Positions 26,038 to 34,566 of a DNA stretch of 64,000 nt are shown in pieces (positions within the stretch are counted from its first letter, which is position 1; each line of letters starts with the position of its first letter). The stretch is from UBA7985 sp002690455 (GTDB lineage Bacteria; Pseudomonadota; Alphaproteobacteria; UBA7985), in contig CBFIIW010000008.1 in the NCBI GenBank assembly GCA_965662775.1, positions 55,749-119,748 of the forward strand. Reading direction: 5' to 3'. The notes under the pieces were generated by a model. It did not search any database. It had not been told where the DNA came from and saw only the letters and a program-made list of their open reading frames with translations. Position numbers and translations under genes: made by a program.

Positions 26038-26532
26038 ATGTGGCGTATTCTGATCCTGTTTCTGTTCTTAGTGGTCGCTCTGGTTGCCGCGCGCGTGGCG
26101 ACCGCGCAAAAGACGGCCTTTACCGCTGATGGCGCGCGGGTCTACCTGTTCAGCAATGGTACGTGGTCAACTGACCCGGATGGGGGCAGCTCTGGCCTGT
26201 TGGAACTGGCTCTTCTTGATCAGCGGCAAGCCGAGACAAGAGCCAATCGGTGTACGCTGATCTTCGGTCTGGGTAATGGATTTGAGGTGGATCTGAAAAA
26301 AGTTGAGCTCGAATTGCAATTCTTAGATGGCGGCGGCGATTACCGCATGAGCCGGCGAGTCACCTTCAAGAATCCACGGTCTGGCAAGGTCCGCTTTGCT
26401 GAAGCGGCGCTGGACATCGTCGAAGGCTGTGCAGGCTTCAAGACCTTTGAGGTGGTAGACGTTGCGTCTTGTCTCTTGGGCGACGGAACCAAAATAGACG
26501 ATTGCTTTGGTGCGCTTTCGACTCTCAACTAG
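26038..26532 (+). CDS. Hypothetical exported protein
   Basis: A 164-residue protein with an N-terminal signal peptide (ILFLFLVVALVAARVATAQK, cleavage after the Ala-Gln region). The mature part starts with TAFTADGARVYLFSNGTW, a pattern seen in small periplasmic proteins of unknown function. Two Cys pairs (C77/C135, C147/C156 by rough count) could form disulfides. It lies upstream of a degraded copy of the hairpin repeat (copy B). Nothing around it points to a role. Confidence 0.75.
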   Translation: MWRILILFLFLVVALVAARVATAQKTAFTADGARVYLFSNGTWSTDPDGGSSGLLELALLDQRQAETRANRCTLIFGLGNGFEVDLKKVELELQFLDGGGDYRMSRRVTFKNPRSGKVRFAEAALDIVEGCAGFKTFEVVDVASCLLGDGTKIDDCFGALSTLN

Positions 26533-26603
26533 GAGCGCCCAGCCGTTTTCTAACCGGAAGACAGGTCTGAAGTTGGCATTCAGGGTCTATTGGACAGGCT
26601 CTA

Positions 26604-26656
26604 TGACGCGCTCGGTTTGACATCGCTTCACCGCCTACAAATCGCCTACGCGCAAC
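26604..26656 (-). repeat. Dispersed bi-hairpin repeat, copy B (degenerate module 1)
   Basis: Reads as module 1 on the minus strand. The 30-bp core at 26614-26643 differs from copy A at six positions; the outer arms remain recognisable (GATTTGTAGG on the minus strand), and the loop GAAG is kept. Upstream of the core, the TTGCGCG flank is also kept. Module 2 is absent or too diverged to see. It lies in the 275-bp gap between the exported protein and the nucleoside hydrolase. Confidence 0.55.
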
Positions 26657-26806
26657 CTTTATGTCCTTCGCCGACAGCACACGGTCAGACTGACTTGTCA
26701 GCGTTCCGTTTCGACCTGTCACGAGCCCGACGTCTGGACCCAGAGGGCGAAATCCTGAAAGATGTCGGCCTGTACCGCAACCTCATTGCATGATCGGCCC
26801 CTGCCC

Positions 26807-27745
26807 ATGACCCGTTCTATCATTATTGACACCGACCCTGGACAGGACGACGCTCTGGCCATCCTGCTTGCTCTGGCATCGCCAGAGCTCGATGTGCGCG
26901 GCATTACCTGCGTGGCGGGAAACGTGCCTTTGGCCCTTACAAGCCGTAACGCTCGGATCGCATGCGAGTTGGCGGGACGCCCCGACATCGCCGTCTACGC
27001 TGGCGCCACGGGGCCTCTCGAACGCCCCCTTGTAACGGCAGAGTATGTCCACGGCAAAACTGGTCTTGATGGCTATGACCTTCCGGAACCAACTATGCCA
27101 CTGGCGGAAGGAAAGGCGGTCGACTTCATCGTCGACACCGTGATGGAGGCCGAACCCGGCAGCATGACGCTTTGTGCCCTCGGTCCACTCACCAATCTTG
27201 GGCTAGCCCTGCGGCAGGCTCCGGAAATCAGCGCACGTCTGCGAGAGATCGTCTTGATGGGTGGCGGTCTGTTTGAAGGCGGTAACACCACACCCGCCGC
27301 TGAGTTCAACATCTTTGTCGATCCGGAAGCTGCCGAACTGGTCATGCACTGCGGCGCGCCGGTGGTTATGATCCCACTGGATCTCACCCACCAGACGCTG
27401 ACCAGCGACGCCATTATCGAAGACTTTCGGGCCATGCCCAATGCGACGGGACCAGCGACGGCCGGACTACTTGATTTTTTTGAGCGTTTTGATGTGGAAA
27501 AATATGGCTCTCAGGGCGGGCCGCTCCATGATCCTAACGTCATCGCTTATCTGCTCCAGCCTGATCTCTATGGCGGCAGGCTTATCAACGTTGAGATCGA
27601 AACGGACTCGTCTCTGACGCGTGGTATGACGGTTGCAGACTGGTGGCGGGTCACGGACCGTCCGGCCAACGTGCTCTATCTCCGGGAGGTCGATGTTAAC
27701 GGCTACTGGGCGTTGCTGAAAGATAGACTGTCCCGACTGCCTTAA
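26807..27745 (+). CDS. Nucleoside hydrolase, inosine-uridine preferring family
   Basis: Cleaves the N-glycosidic bond of ribonucleosides to give base and ribose, for purine/pyrimidine salvage. 312 residues from ATG 26807. The calcium-binding N-terminal motif is DTDPGQDDALAILLAL (D-rich, usually DxDxGxDDxxA). Later conserved parts are EIVLMGGGLFEGGNTTPAAE, EFNIFVDPEAA and HDPNVIAYLL (the catalytic histidine region). The frame is open upstream of 26807, but the family begins at MTRSIIIDTDPGQDD. A degraded hairpin repeat lies upstream. Confidence 0.92.
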   Translation: MTRSIIIDTDPGQDDALAILLALASPELDVRGITCVAGNVPLALTSRNARIACELAGRPDIAVYAGATGPLERPLVTAEYVHGKTGLDGYDLPEPTMPLAEGKAVDFIVDTVMEAEPGSMTLCALGPLTNLGLALRQAPEISARLREIVLMGGGLFEGGNTTPAAEFNIFVDPEAAELVMHCGAPVVMIPLDLTHQTLTSDAIIEDFRAMPNATGPATAGLLDFFERFDVEKYGSQGGPLHDPNVIAYLLQPDLYGGRLINVEIETDSSLTRGMTVADWWRVTDRPANVLYLREVDVNGYWALLKDRLSRLP

Positions 27746-27786
27746 GGGGGTCTGCAGAGATCAGCGGCATGATGCTTCAACCCATG

Positions 27787-27821
27787 AAAAAGGGCGCTGA
27801 GCCCAAGACCCCAGCGCCCTT
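27787..27821 (-). terminator. Rho-independent terminator of groEL
   Basis: A GC-rich hairpin, GGGCGCTG and CAGCGCCC with a short loop, sits after the groEL stop. On the minus strand it is followed by a T run (complement of GAAAAA at 27786-27791). It ends the groES-groEL transcript and separates it from the convergent nucleoside hydrolase. Confidence 0.75.
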
Positions 27822-27866
27822 CGATTGTTTCTGATCCGCAGGCGCGAAGTCAGACGCAGTGATGAT

Positions 27867-29510
27867 TTACATCATGCCGCCCATATCGGGCATGCCGCCA
27901 CCCGGCATGCCACCTGCTGGGCCGTCCTTCGCTGGCGCGTCTGCAACCATGGCTTCAGTGGTGATGAGCAGTGATGCAACCGAAGACGCATCGGTCAGCG
28001 CGGTACGCACGACCTTGGTGGGATCCACAATCCCGGTCGCAATCATATCTACGTATTCTTCGGTTTGAGCGTTGAAGCCCTGGCTCTCATTACCACCTTC
28101 GAGCAGCTTGCCGACGATGATCGAGCCTTCCACGCCCGCGTTTTCAGCGATTTGGCGCAGCGGCGCCTGAAGCGCACGCCGAACAATCGCAATACCCGCG
28201 TTCTGGTCTTCGTTCTCGCCTTCCATGCCGTCGAGCACCAGGGTGGCATAGAGAAGTGCAGTGCCGCCACCAGGCAGAATGCCCTCTTCAACCGCAGCCC
28301 GGGTTGCGTTCATGGCATCCTCAACGCGATCCTTACGCTCTTTCACTTCGACCTCGGTCGCACCGCCGACGCGGAGAACGGCCACGCCACCGGAAAGCTT
28401 GGCCAGACGCTCTTGAAGCTTCTCACGATCGTAGTCGGACGTGGTAACCTCAACCTGAGCGTTGATCTGAGCGCAGCGGCCTTCGATGGCATCCTTATCC
28501 CCGGCGCCGTCGACGATCGTGGTCTCTTCCTTGTTGATAACCACGCGCTTGGCGGTGCCGAGCATTTCGATGGTCACGTTGTCGAGCTTGATGCCCACGT
28601 CTTCAGAAATCACCGTGCCGTTGGTCAGAATAGCGATGTCTTCGAGCATAGCTTTGCGACGATCACCGAAACCTGGCGCCTTAACGGCGGCGATCTTCAA
28701 ACCACCGCGCAGCTTGTTAACCACGAGGGTCGCGAGCGCTTCGCCTTCGACATCTTCAGCGATGATCACTAGCGGACGGGAAGACTGGATCACAGCCTCT
28801 AGAATTCCGACCAGTGGCTGCAGTGAAGACAGCTTCTTTTCGTGGATCAGAATCAGTGGATCGTCGAACTCGGTGATCATTTTTTCGGTGTTGGTCACGA
28901 AGTAAGGAGACAGGTAACCGCGATCGAACTGCATGCCCTCTACGACATCGAGTTCAGTTTCCAGCGATTTGGCTTCTTCAACGGTGATCACACCGTTGTT
29001 ACCAACGCGCTGCATGGCTTCCGCAATCATGCCACCAATTTCAACTTCGCCGTTGGCGGAGATGGTGCCGACCTGCGCGACTTCCTCGTTGGTGGAAATG
29101 TCCTTTGACATGGCATGGAGCTTGTCCACGACCTTGATCACTGCGGAATCAATGCCGCGCTTGAGGTCCATGGGGTTCATGCCAGCGGCAACGGACTTAG
29201 CGCCTTCGTTAACAATCGCCTGGGCCAGAACTGTTGCGGTGGTGGTGCCATCGCCAGCGACGTCGTTGGTCTTGGACGCGACTTCGCGAAGCATTTGTGC
29301 GCCCATGTTCTCGAACTTGTCTTCCAGCTCGATTTCTTTAGCAACGGAAACACCGTCCTTGGTCACACGAGGTGCACCAAAGGCTTTGTCGAGAACAACG
29401 TTACGGCCCTTTGGGCCAAGAGTGACTTTAACAGCATCGGCGAGTGTGTTCACGCCATCCAGCATCTTGGTTCGGGCAGAACCGCCGAACTTTACGATTT
29501 TTGCAGCCAT
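27867..29510 (-). CDS. groEL: Chaperonin GroEL (Hsp60)
   Basis: 547-residue ATP-dependent folding chamber. It begins MAAKIVKFGGSARTKML and has the ATP-binding segment GPKGRNVVLDKAFG. The apical domain motifs and GGVAVLRVGGATEVEVKERKDRV are present, and the C terminus has the usual Gly-Met tail (GGGMPDMGGMM). Full length and normal composition. It follows groES with a gap of 55 bp and is cotranscribed with it under CIRCE/HrcA control. Confidence 0.98.
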   Translation of the reverse strand: MAAKIVKFGGSARTKMLDGVNTLADAVKVTLGPKGRNVVLDKAFGAPRVTKDGVSVAKEIELEDKFENMGAQMLREVASKTNDVAGDGTTTATVLAQAIVNEGAKSVAAGMNPMDLKRGIDSAVIKVVDKLHAMSKDISTNEEVAQVGTISANGEVEIGGMIAEAMQRVGNNGVITVEEAKSLETELDVVEGMQFDRGYLSPYFVTNTEKMITEFDDPLILIHEKKLSSLQPLVGILEAVIQSSRPLVIIAEDVEGEALATLVVNKLRGGLKIAAVKAPGFGDRRKAMLEDIAILTNGTVISEDVGIKLDNVTIEMLGTAKRVVINKEETTIVDGAGDKDAIEGRCAQINAQVEVTTSDYDREKLQERLAKLSGGVAVLRVGGATEVEVKERKDRVEDAMNATRAAVEEGILPGGGTALLYATLVLDGMEGENEDQNAGIAIVRRALQAPLRQIAENAGVEGSIIVGKLLEGGNESQGFNAQTEEYVDMIATGIVDPTKVVRTALTDASSVASLLITTEAMVADAPAKDGPAGGMPGGGMPDMGGMM

Positions 29511-29565
29511 GGAAGAGGCTCCTTTTTATTCGATATCGGGTTGAAACAGGTGTGGGCAGCGGGGC

Positions 29566-29865
29566 TCAGGCTTCGAGCACACCCATGATTTCGCTTTCTT
29601 TCATGATCAGCAGGTCTTCACCGTCGATCTTGACTTCGGTGCCATTCCACTTGCCGAAGAGAACTTTGTCTCCAGCCTTAAGGTCAGGCTTTATGCGGTC
29701 ACCATCGTCGTTGTAGGCGCCTTCACCGACGGCGATAACCTCGCCTTCCATCGGCTTTTCCTTGGCAGTGTCAGGGATGATCAGGCCGCCCGCGGTTTTT
29801 TCTTCGCTGTCCAGACGCTTGATCAAAACGCGGTCGTGCAATGGGCGAAACTTCATCTGTCCCAC
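29566..29865 (-). CDS. groES: Co-chaperonin GroES
   Basis: A 99-residue heptamer-forming lid for GroEL. It begins MKFRPLHDRVLIKRLD. The mobile loop is EKTAGGLIIPDTAKEKP and the roof/core strands follow (GEVIAVGEGAYNDDGDRI). The ATG is preceded by AAAGGAGTGGGACAG, a strong ribosome binding site. It is the first gene of the groES-groEL operon. Confidence 0.97.
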   Translation of the reverse strand: MGQMKFRPLHDRVLIKRLDSEEKTAGGLIIPDTAKEKPMEGEVIAVGEGAYNDDGDRIKPDLKAGDKVLFGKWNGTEVKIDGEDLLIMKESEIMGVLEA

Positions 29866-29919
29866 TCCTTTTTTTGAAGTGTAAAAAAATAATGCCAGAA
29901 TTGGCGCGCGGCGCGCTCA

Positions 29920-29946
29920 TTAGCACTCCTCGCTTAAGACTGCTAA
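29920..29946 (-). promoter_or_regulatory. CIRCE operator (HrcA binding site) upstream of groES
   Basis: A nearly perfect inverted repeat TTAGCACTC-N9-GACTGCTAA (consensus TTAGCACTC-N9-GAGTGCTAA), one mismatch in the second arm. It overlaps the 3' edge of the promoter of groES-groEL. HrcA represses at this site under non-stress conditions. hrcA is not in the window. Confidence 0.92.
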
Positions 29947-29972
29947 TTAGGGAGCCTATGCCCCCAGTGCAA
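29944..29972 (-). promoter_or_regulatory. Promoter of groES-groEL
   Basis: Read on the minus strand, TTGCAC (29967-29972) and TAATTA (29944-29949) are 17 bp apart. The wider sequence CTTGCAC, 13 bases, then TCCCTAAT also fits a sigma32-like arrangement with the same 13-base spacing as the clpB promoter. The -10 region touches the CIRCE operator, so HrcA binding would block RNA polymerase. Prediction by eye. Confidence 0.6.
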
Positions 29973-30107
29973 GCGGGTGGGGTCTGCAACCTGCGCAATT
30001 GGCTGTTGCAATAATCGAAGGACGACGACCCGAGGTGGGCTCTGTGACGGGGCTGTCAGACTCAACAGTCTTGGTGGCCGAAAGCGGCCAACGCAGTCAT
30101 CGTTCAT

Positions 30108-30926
30108 TCAGAGTTCGGTGATCTTATAGCCTTCGCCGTCCACGCGGATCAGGGGCGGTATCCGTCGGCTTTCAAACGCATCATAGCCTGGCTTCAGCTG
30201 CTGCCAGAACGCTAGCCAGGGGCTGTCCTGCTGCTCAGCCATGGCGGCGTCACTCATGTGAAACGGAAAGGCATGAATCCAGAAACCCCTCGCAGGTGAC
30301 GCAACGGTGGCCGACGCGAGTTCGTAGATCTGCTCAATGAAAGGGTCCGTCATAGCGTAACAGCCACTGGAGACGCAGTTGCCGTGAATCAAGAGCTCTG
30401 TTCCCGTGTAGCCTTGGGCCGCGTCATAGTTGTTGGGAAAAGCAAATTCGATGGCGCGATGGAACTGCGAGTGGGCCCGGATCTGCTCTGGGCCGACAAA
30501 GTAAAAGCCTTCGGGCGCTTGCATATCGCCCTCTTCAATCTTTGGCCCCAGATCACCGGAAAAGAAACAAATTGGATAAATGCGGAACAGCACGAAGGTC
30601 TGCTGGTCGTCGGGCTGGACCCAAACTTCGACTTCTCGCTCCTGCTTGAAAACCCGCAGCAGCATCGGCGCACCAAGCCGAGCGCCCAGAGCGTCGAGAT
30701 CCTTGGGCAGTTGCGCGGTGGTAAAGGCACGGCTGAAACGCACCCGCTTATCCTCATCTGCTGTTGACTGAGCGAACGCCACCTGACCCCCGGCCAGACC
30801 GGTCCAACCAGCGACGACAATCCCGCCACCGGCGAGGCCAGCCACAACGCGGCGCCGGGTTGGCGTGTGAATGGGCCGGCTGCGGTGCAAGCTGCGTTTG
30901 TAAGTCCACATCTTCCGGGTGCTCAT
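30108..30926 (-). CDS. L,D-transpeptidase (YkuD domain), Tat-like signal
   Basis: A 272-residue exported enzyme that forms 3-3 cross-links or attaches proteins to peptidoglycan. The N terminus has a twin-arginine pattern (TRRRVVAGLAGGGIVVAGW) ending near FAQS. The catalytic YkuD motif is HGNCVSSGCY: H181 and C189 (with S187 and G188). The region upstream (GYTGTELLIHG) is the usual lead-in. It fits the YafK-like subgroup more than LdtA-type enzymes with LysM domains. No partner genes are adjacent. Confidence 0.9.
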   Translation of the reverse strand: MSTRKMWTYKRSLHRSRPIHTPTRRRVVAGLAGGGIVVAGWTGLAGGQVAFAQSTADEDKRVRFSRAFTTAQLPKDLDALGARLGAPMLLRVFKQEREVEVWVQPDDQQTFVLFRIYPICFFSGDLGPKIEEGDMQAPEGFYFVGPEQIRAHSQFHRAIEFAFPNNYDAAQGYTGTELLIHGNCVSSGCYAMTDPFIEQIYELASATVASPARGFWIHAFPFHMSDAAMAEQQDSPWLAFWQQLKPGYDAFESRRIPPLIRVDGEGYKITEL

Positions 30927-31095
30927 ACATTTTCCCTTTCAGCTTCCATACAGGTGATGAAACGTGCAAGCCTGATGCCTGCGACGCTCCAACGCCTGTG
31001 ACTTTTTTCTGCTGCGCTTATGTGTAACCAAACACCGCGCTTTGCTTCCTTTCGATCGCGACGCGCTCGGTCAAACAACAGGCACTCACAGCAAA

Positions 31096-32238
31096 ATGAG
31101 CGACGCATCCCCCTTGGCATCAAAGTCAGCGGCGCAAAGCGCCTCTACTCTCGCTTCCCAGTCTGTTGGCCGTCAGGCAAGTCTGGCAACGGTGCTGGTC
31201 TGGCTCTGGGGATCGGCGGCTCTCGTCTTTGCCATGGCGCTGATCGGCGCCATCACGCGGCTGACGGAGAGCGGGCTGAGCATCATGGAATGGAACCTTC
31301 TGGCCGGCACCTTCCCACCGCTGTCCGAGGCGGAATGGCAGCGTGTTTTTGCAGAATACAAGCTCACCGGCGAATACCTGAAGCAGCACCTCGGCGCACT
31401 CAGCATGGATGGCTTCAAACAAATCTTCTGGTGGGAATACATCCACCGGCTCTGGGGGCGGCTGATTGGATTATTCTTCCTTGCAGGACTAGTTGTGTTC
31501 TCAATGGCCCGGCTGCGAGGCCAATGGTCGCGGCTGGCTTGGCTCACGCCGCATGCCTGGTTTGGCTTCGGGCTGATCTGCTTCCAGGGATTTTTGGGCT
31601 GGTACATGGTCAGCAGCGGCTTTGACACCGATCTGATCGATGTATCCGCCTATCGGCTCGCCGCACACTTGTCGCTAGCTGTGATCATCCTGCTGTATTT
31701 CGTCGGTCTTGGCGTCCGCGCGCTGGTGCAGGCAGGGAAGGACCATGGCGGCGAGGGAGTAGGCACCCCGATGGCCTTTAGCGCAGCCCATTGGCTGAAC
31801 CTGCCCACGGCACTGCTGGTTCTGGTCCTGGCCACGCTGGTATCCGGTGCCTTTGTCGCAGGACTGAATGCAGGCCTCATTTATAACGAATTCCCAAGTA
31901 TGGGTGAGGGACTGATACCCGCAGATTATCAGACCTCTCTTCCGCTTTTGCGGAATCCCTTCGAAAACCCCGTGGCGGCACAGTTTCACCACCGCATATT
32001 TGCCAGCGCCACGGTCCTGATCGTCGGCGTTGCAGCCGTGATTACGGCCATGCGGACCCAAGCGTCGGCCGTTCGCAGGTGGGCGCTTGCAGCCCTACTG
32101 GCCGTAGTTGGACAGTACCTTCTCGGGGTGATCACACTTCTTTACGCCGTGCCGATACCACTGGGCGCAGCGCACCAGGGCGGAGCGCTCATTCTGCTCA
32201 TGAGCATAACGCTATGGCGGGCGCATAATAATCAATAG
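31096..32238 (+). CDS. Heme A synthase (COX15/CtaA)
   Basis: Oxidises the methyl group of heme O to a formyl group to give heme A for cytochrome oxidase. About 380 residues from ATG 31096 with eight membrane segments. The paired conserved histidine regions are visible: WEYIHRLWGRLIGLFFLAG, then HLSLAVIILLYFV; later FHHRIFASATVLIVG and GAAHQGGALILL. The long alphaproteobacterial (type 2) form also has the SGLSIMEW loop. The frame is open upstream, but the Ser-rich start from 31096 is preferred. Cytochrome oxidase genes are not nearby. Confidence 0.92.
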   Translation: MSDASPLASKSAAQSASTLASQSVGRQASLATVLVWLWGSAALVFAMALIGAITRLTESGLSIMEWNLLAGTFPPLSEAEWQRVFAEYKLTGEYLKQHLGALSMDGFKQIFWWEYIHRLWGRLIGLFFLAGLVVFSMARLRGQWSRLAWLTPHAWFGFGLICFQGFLGWYMVSSGFDTDLIDVSAYRLAAHLSLAVIILLYFVGLGVRALVQAGKDHGGEGVGTPMAFSAAHWLNLPTALLVLVLATLVSGAFVAGLNAGLIYNEFPSMGEGLIPADYQTSLPLLRNPFENPVAAQFHHRIFASATVLIVGVAAVITAMRTQASAVRRWALAALLAVVGQYLLGVITLLYAVPIPLGAAHQGGALILLMSITLWRAHNNQ

Positions 32239-32482
32239 TTGTTGCATATAGCGCCATGCAGGGGTGTTCTAAGTTTGCGCATAATGTATCGAAATACGCG
32301 CATAACGTGAAATTTCGGAACGAAGGCGGTCAGTTCGATACCTAATCAACACATAAACCCGCTCTTTTTGGCAAAAAGCCGGCTCGCGGCCGCAGCTGGC
32401 AGCGTATTTGAACCTTTGACCTTCACAAAGTCCCGCCGTTGCAATTTGCGTTGCACGAATATTTCAAAGGGCTCGAATTTTA

Positions 32483-33481
32483 ATGAGACACGCCATTTTT
32501 TGTGGTCTGGCGCAGGCTGCCGTTACTCTGGCTGCTCTGAGCACTGTGCAATCCGCCAGCGCGCAGGTGCTGGCCCCGTTCCGGGCACCATCCTCAGTCG
32601 AGAGTTTTGCTCCGGCGACCGGTATTCCTGGCGCCGTGCCTAACGTAGCAGCCTGGGGCCTCAATCAGGTACAGGTTACCAACGGCATGCCCGCAGGGGG
32701 CGTCGCCGGACCGCTCGTCGACCCAGAGCGGGATGTTAATCCCACACCACGTGTTGTGCCGTTTTCCTCGGGCACGGTCCTGATGGCTCAGCCTCTGCCG
32801 GCGGCGCCGAACACCCGCCAGTCGGTTACAGAACGCGTCATCCTATCCAAGTCCAGCCTGTCCGGCAGCGCCGATCGCTTGGGCAATGCCACTCTCGGCC
32901 GCCTAACCGGATTGTCGGTCTACCCTGCTGTAGCTTACCGGGGCACCGAGACCATTCTGATTCAAGGTCCGCAGGCTGCCAACGGTGGCTTTTCTGGTTT
33001 GAGTGCAGCTGCAGATCTCTCTGGACAGCCTCATTGCCAAGGCTTTGCATTGACCAGCGAAGGCGCGCTGATCGCGACTGGCGGCACGGGCTATCAGGCC
33101 ATGATACTGGGGGCTGATTGCGAGACGCTGATCCGCGCGGCGCTCGAAGCCGGCCACGGCGTAATTTTCTCAGCTTCAGTCCTGTTCGACGATAACAGCG
33201 ATGCGATTTCTTTGCAGGCCAAGCGTGCGCTGGAAATGACAGCCATTGCCATCAACGCCTCGACCGGACGCTACGATGTCATAGGTTACGCGTCCCATGA
33301 CGGGACAGATTATATCAACAGGCAGCTAGCACTTAAGCGTGCAAAAGCCGCTGCATACATGCTGACTCTCGCAGGGGTGAATCGGGCCAAGCTCGACACC
33401 GACGGACGGGGTGAAACCAGTATTTTTGGACCAGAACTCGCTGTGAACAGACGTGTCGTTATCCGCAGGAAGTCTTCGTGA
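32483..33481 (+). CDS. OmpA-family protein with N-terminal extension
   Basis: A 332-residue exported protein. The signal peptide is MRHAIFCGLAQAAVTLAALS, with cleavage near QSASAQ. The first 220 residues are Pro/Gly-rich without a recognised fold. The C-terminal OmpA-like peptidoglycan-binding domain is visible as GVIFSASVLFDDNSDAISLQ and YASHDGTDYINRQLALKRAK, ending NRRVVIRR. It probably links the envelope to the cell wall. It lies downstream of heme A synthase with an AT-rich gap of about 245 bp. Confidence 0.8.
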   Translation: MRHAIFCGLAQAAVTLAALSTVQSASAQVLAPFRAPSSVESFAPATGIPGAVPNVAAWGLNQVQVTNGMPAGGVAGPLVDPERDVNPTPRVVPFSSGTVLMAQPLPAAPNTRQSVTERVILSKSSLSGSADRLGNATLGRLTGLSVYPAVAYRGTETILIQGPQAANGGFSGLSAAADLSGQPHCQGFALTSEGALIATGGTGYQAMILGADCETLIRAALEAGHGVIFSASVLFDDNSDAISLQAKRALEMTAIAINASTGRYDVIGYASHDGTDYINRQLALKRAKAAAYMLTLAGVNRAKLDTDGRGETSIFGPELAVNRRVVIRRKSS

Positions 33482-33941
33482 TGATTTTTACACAGGCTAA
33501 CCACAGTTTTGGAACGGCGAGGCCAACCAACCCTCATTGGGCCCCAACCGGTATGGTTTCGCCCAATGCCATGGCTCCATGGAACCAGCACAATTTGGCT
33601 GAAAAAGGGCTCCGAGGGGGCAATTTCTACCGCTCGCGTAATTTTTTATCGTCTTTTCGGGTAATTTCACTGCTTGAAGTGTCGTTTGTGCCACGCTATG
33701 ACCTATTTTTGCCTATATCAAAAAGAGAACGGGCCATAGCTGTTGCTTGTTGATAGTTTGGTTACACAAGGCGGGAGTGGGTGTGCAGTGGCCCACGAGC
33801 GTGGTTTTAACTCACGGGTTCCGAATGTCCCACTTCGGTGGAGAACATCAAAAACTGGATCATCGAGAGCAGAATTGAGTGTGACCTTGTTTTGTCATGA
33901 ACCTTGCGGCTTAGCCGCGGGAATGTATTGAAGGAAAAACA
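33482..33941. other. Intergenic region between two OmpA-like genes
   Basis: 460 bp without a supported gene. A frame starting with the TGATGA overlap after the first OmpA gene (about 33478-33753) has poor composition and no recognisable domain, so I do not call it. A short inverted repeat (TTGCGGCTTAGCCGCGG) is present at about 33904-33920. The start of the next gene at 33942 is preceded by GAAGGAAAAAC. The region probably carries the promoter of the second gene. Confidence 0.45.
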
Positions 33942-34427
33942 ATGAAGCGTCTGATAATTGCAGCTTCAGCTCTGGTCTTTTCCTTTGCGACTGCTGGGGC
34001 TGCGGTCGCAGAGTGTAAAGGCAATTGTCACAACTTCGTCACCACTGCGCTCTCCGGGACATGGGTACGGACCGCAAGCGGCGGTTACGTTCACGACAAG
34101 TCCGCCGTATGCGATATCATGGTTCAGTTCGAAATCGCGTGCGCTGACCTGACAGAAGAAGGCGAGCAGGTGCTGCTCGACAACCTCGATATCATTATGC
34201 ATTCCGGTGCCGTTGGCTTTGCTAACACGGGTTATGCATCTGTTGATGGCCCTGAGGACTATAACCAGACCCTGTCCGAACAACGTGCCGCCACCGTGTA
34301 CGAGTTCCTCGTGGCTAATGGTGTCGATATGGACCTCGTGGCGCCGATCGCAGGCGCTGGTGAAACCGACTCGCTGAGCGACACCCTCGAAGGCAACCGC
34401 GTTGTGGTGCTGTCCTTTAACGGCTAA
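33942..34427 (+). CDS. Small exported OmpA-like protein
   Basis: A 161-residue protein with a clear signal peptide (MKRLIIAASALVFSFATAGA, cleavage near AVAEC). The mature protein has an OmpA-like C-terminal pattern (GYASVDGPEDYNQTLSEQRA, ATVYEFLVANGVDMDLV, EGNRVVVL). Four Cys in the mature N-terminal part (ECKGNCHNF and AVCDIM...FEIAC) could form two disulfides. It may bind peptidoglycan. It is followed by a strong terminator. Confidence 0.75.
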   Translation: MKRLIIAASALVFSFATAGAAVAECKGNCHNFVTTALSGTWVRTASGGYVHDKSAVCDIMVQFEIACADLTEEGEQVLLDNLDIIMHSGAVGFANTGYASVDGPEDYNQTLSEQRAATVYEFLVANGVDMDLVAPIAGAGETDSLSDTLEGNRVVVLSFNG

Positions 34428-34473
34428 GCCCGCCAAGGACGAAATCCGGGGCAAAACGCCACTCTGATTTTTT

Positions 34474-34508
34474 AAAGGCCGCGCAGGTCATCCCTGCGCG
34501 GCCTTTTT
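34474..34508 (+). terminator. Rho-independent terminator
   Basis: A strong GC-rich hairpin GGCCGCGCAGG/CCTGCGCGGCC with a four-base loop and a TTTTT tail. It ends the small OmpA-like transcript. On the other strand a short A run gives weak bidirectional function. Confidence 0.9.
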
Positions 34509-34566
34509 CGTGCTTGGCAAGTCGGCCCGGCGACTGTCTCATCAGTCGGCCGGGGAGGCGGCGTTC

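Noticed and set aside
33478..33753. A 91-residue frame overlapping the stop of the first OmpA-like gene
   Set aside because: Amino acid composition is unlike a protein family and no domain is seen; the stop/start overlap may be chance.
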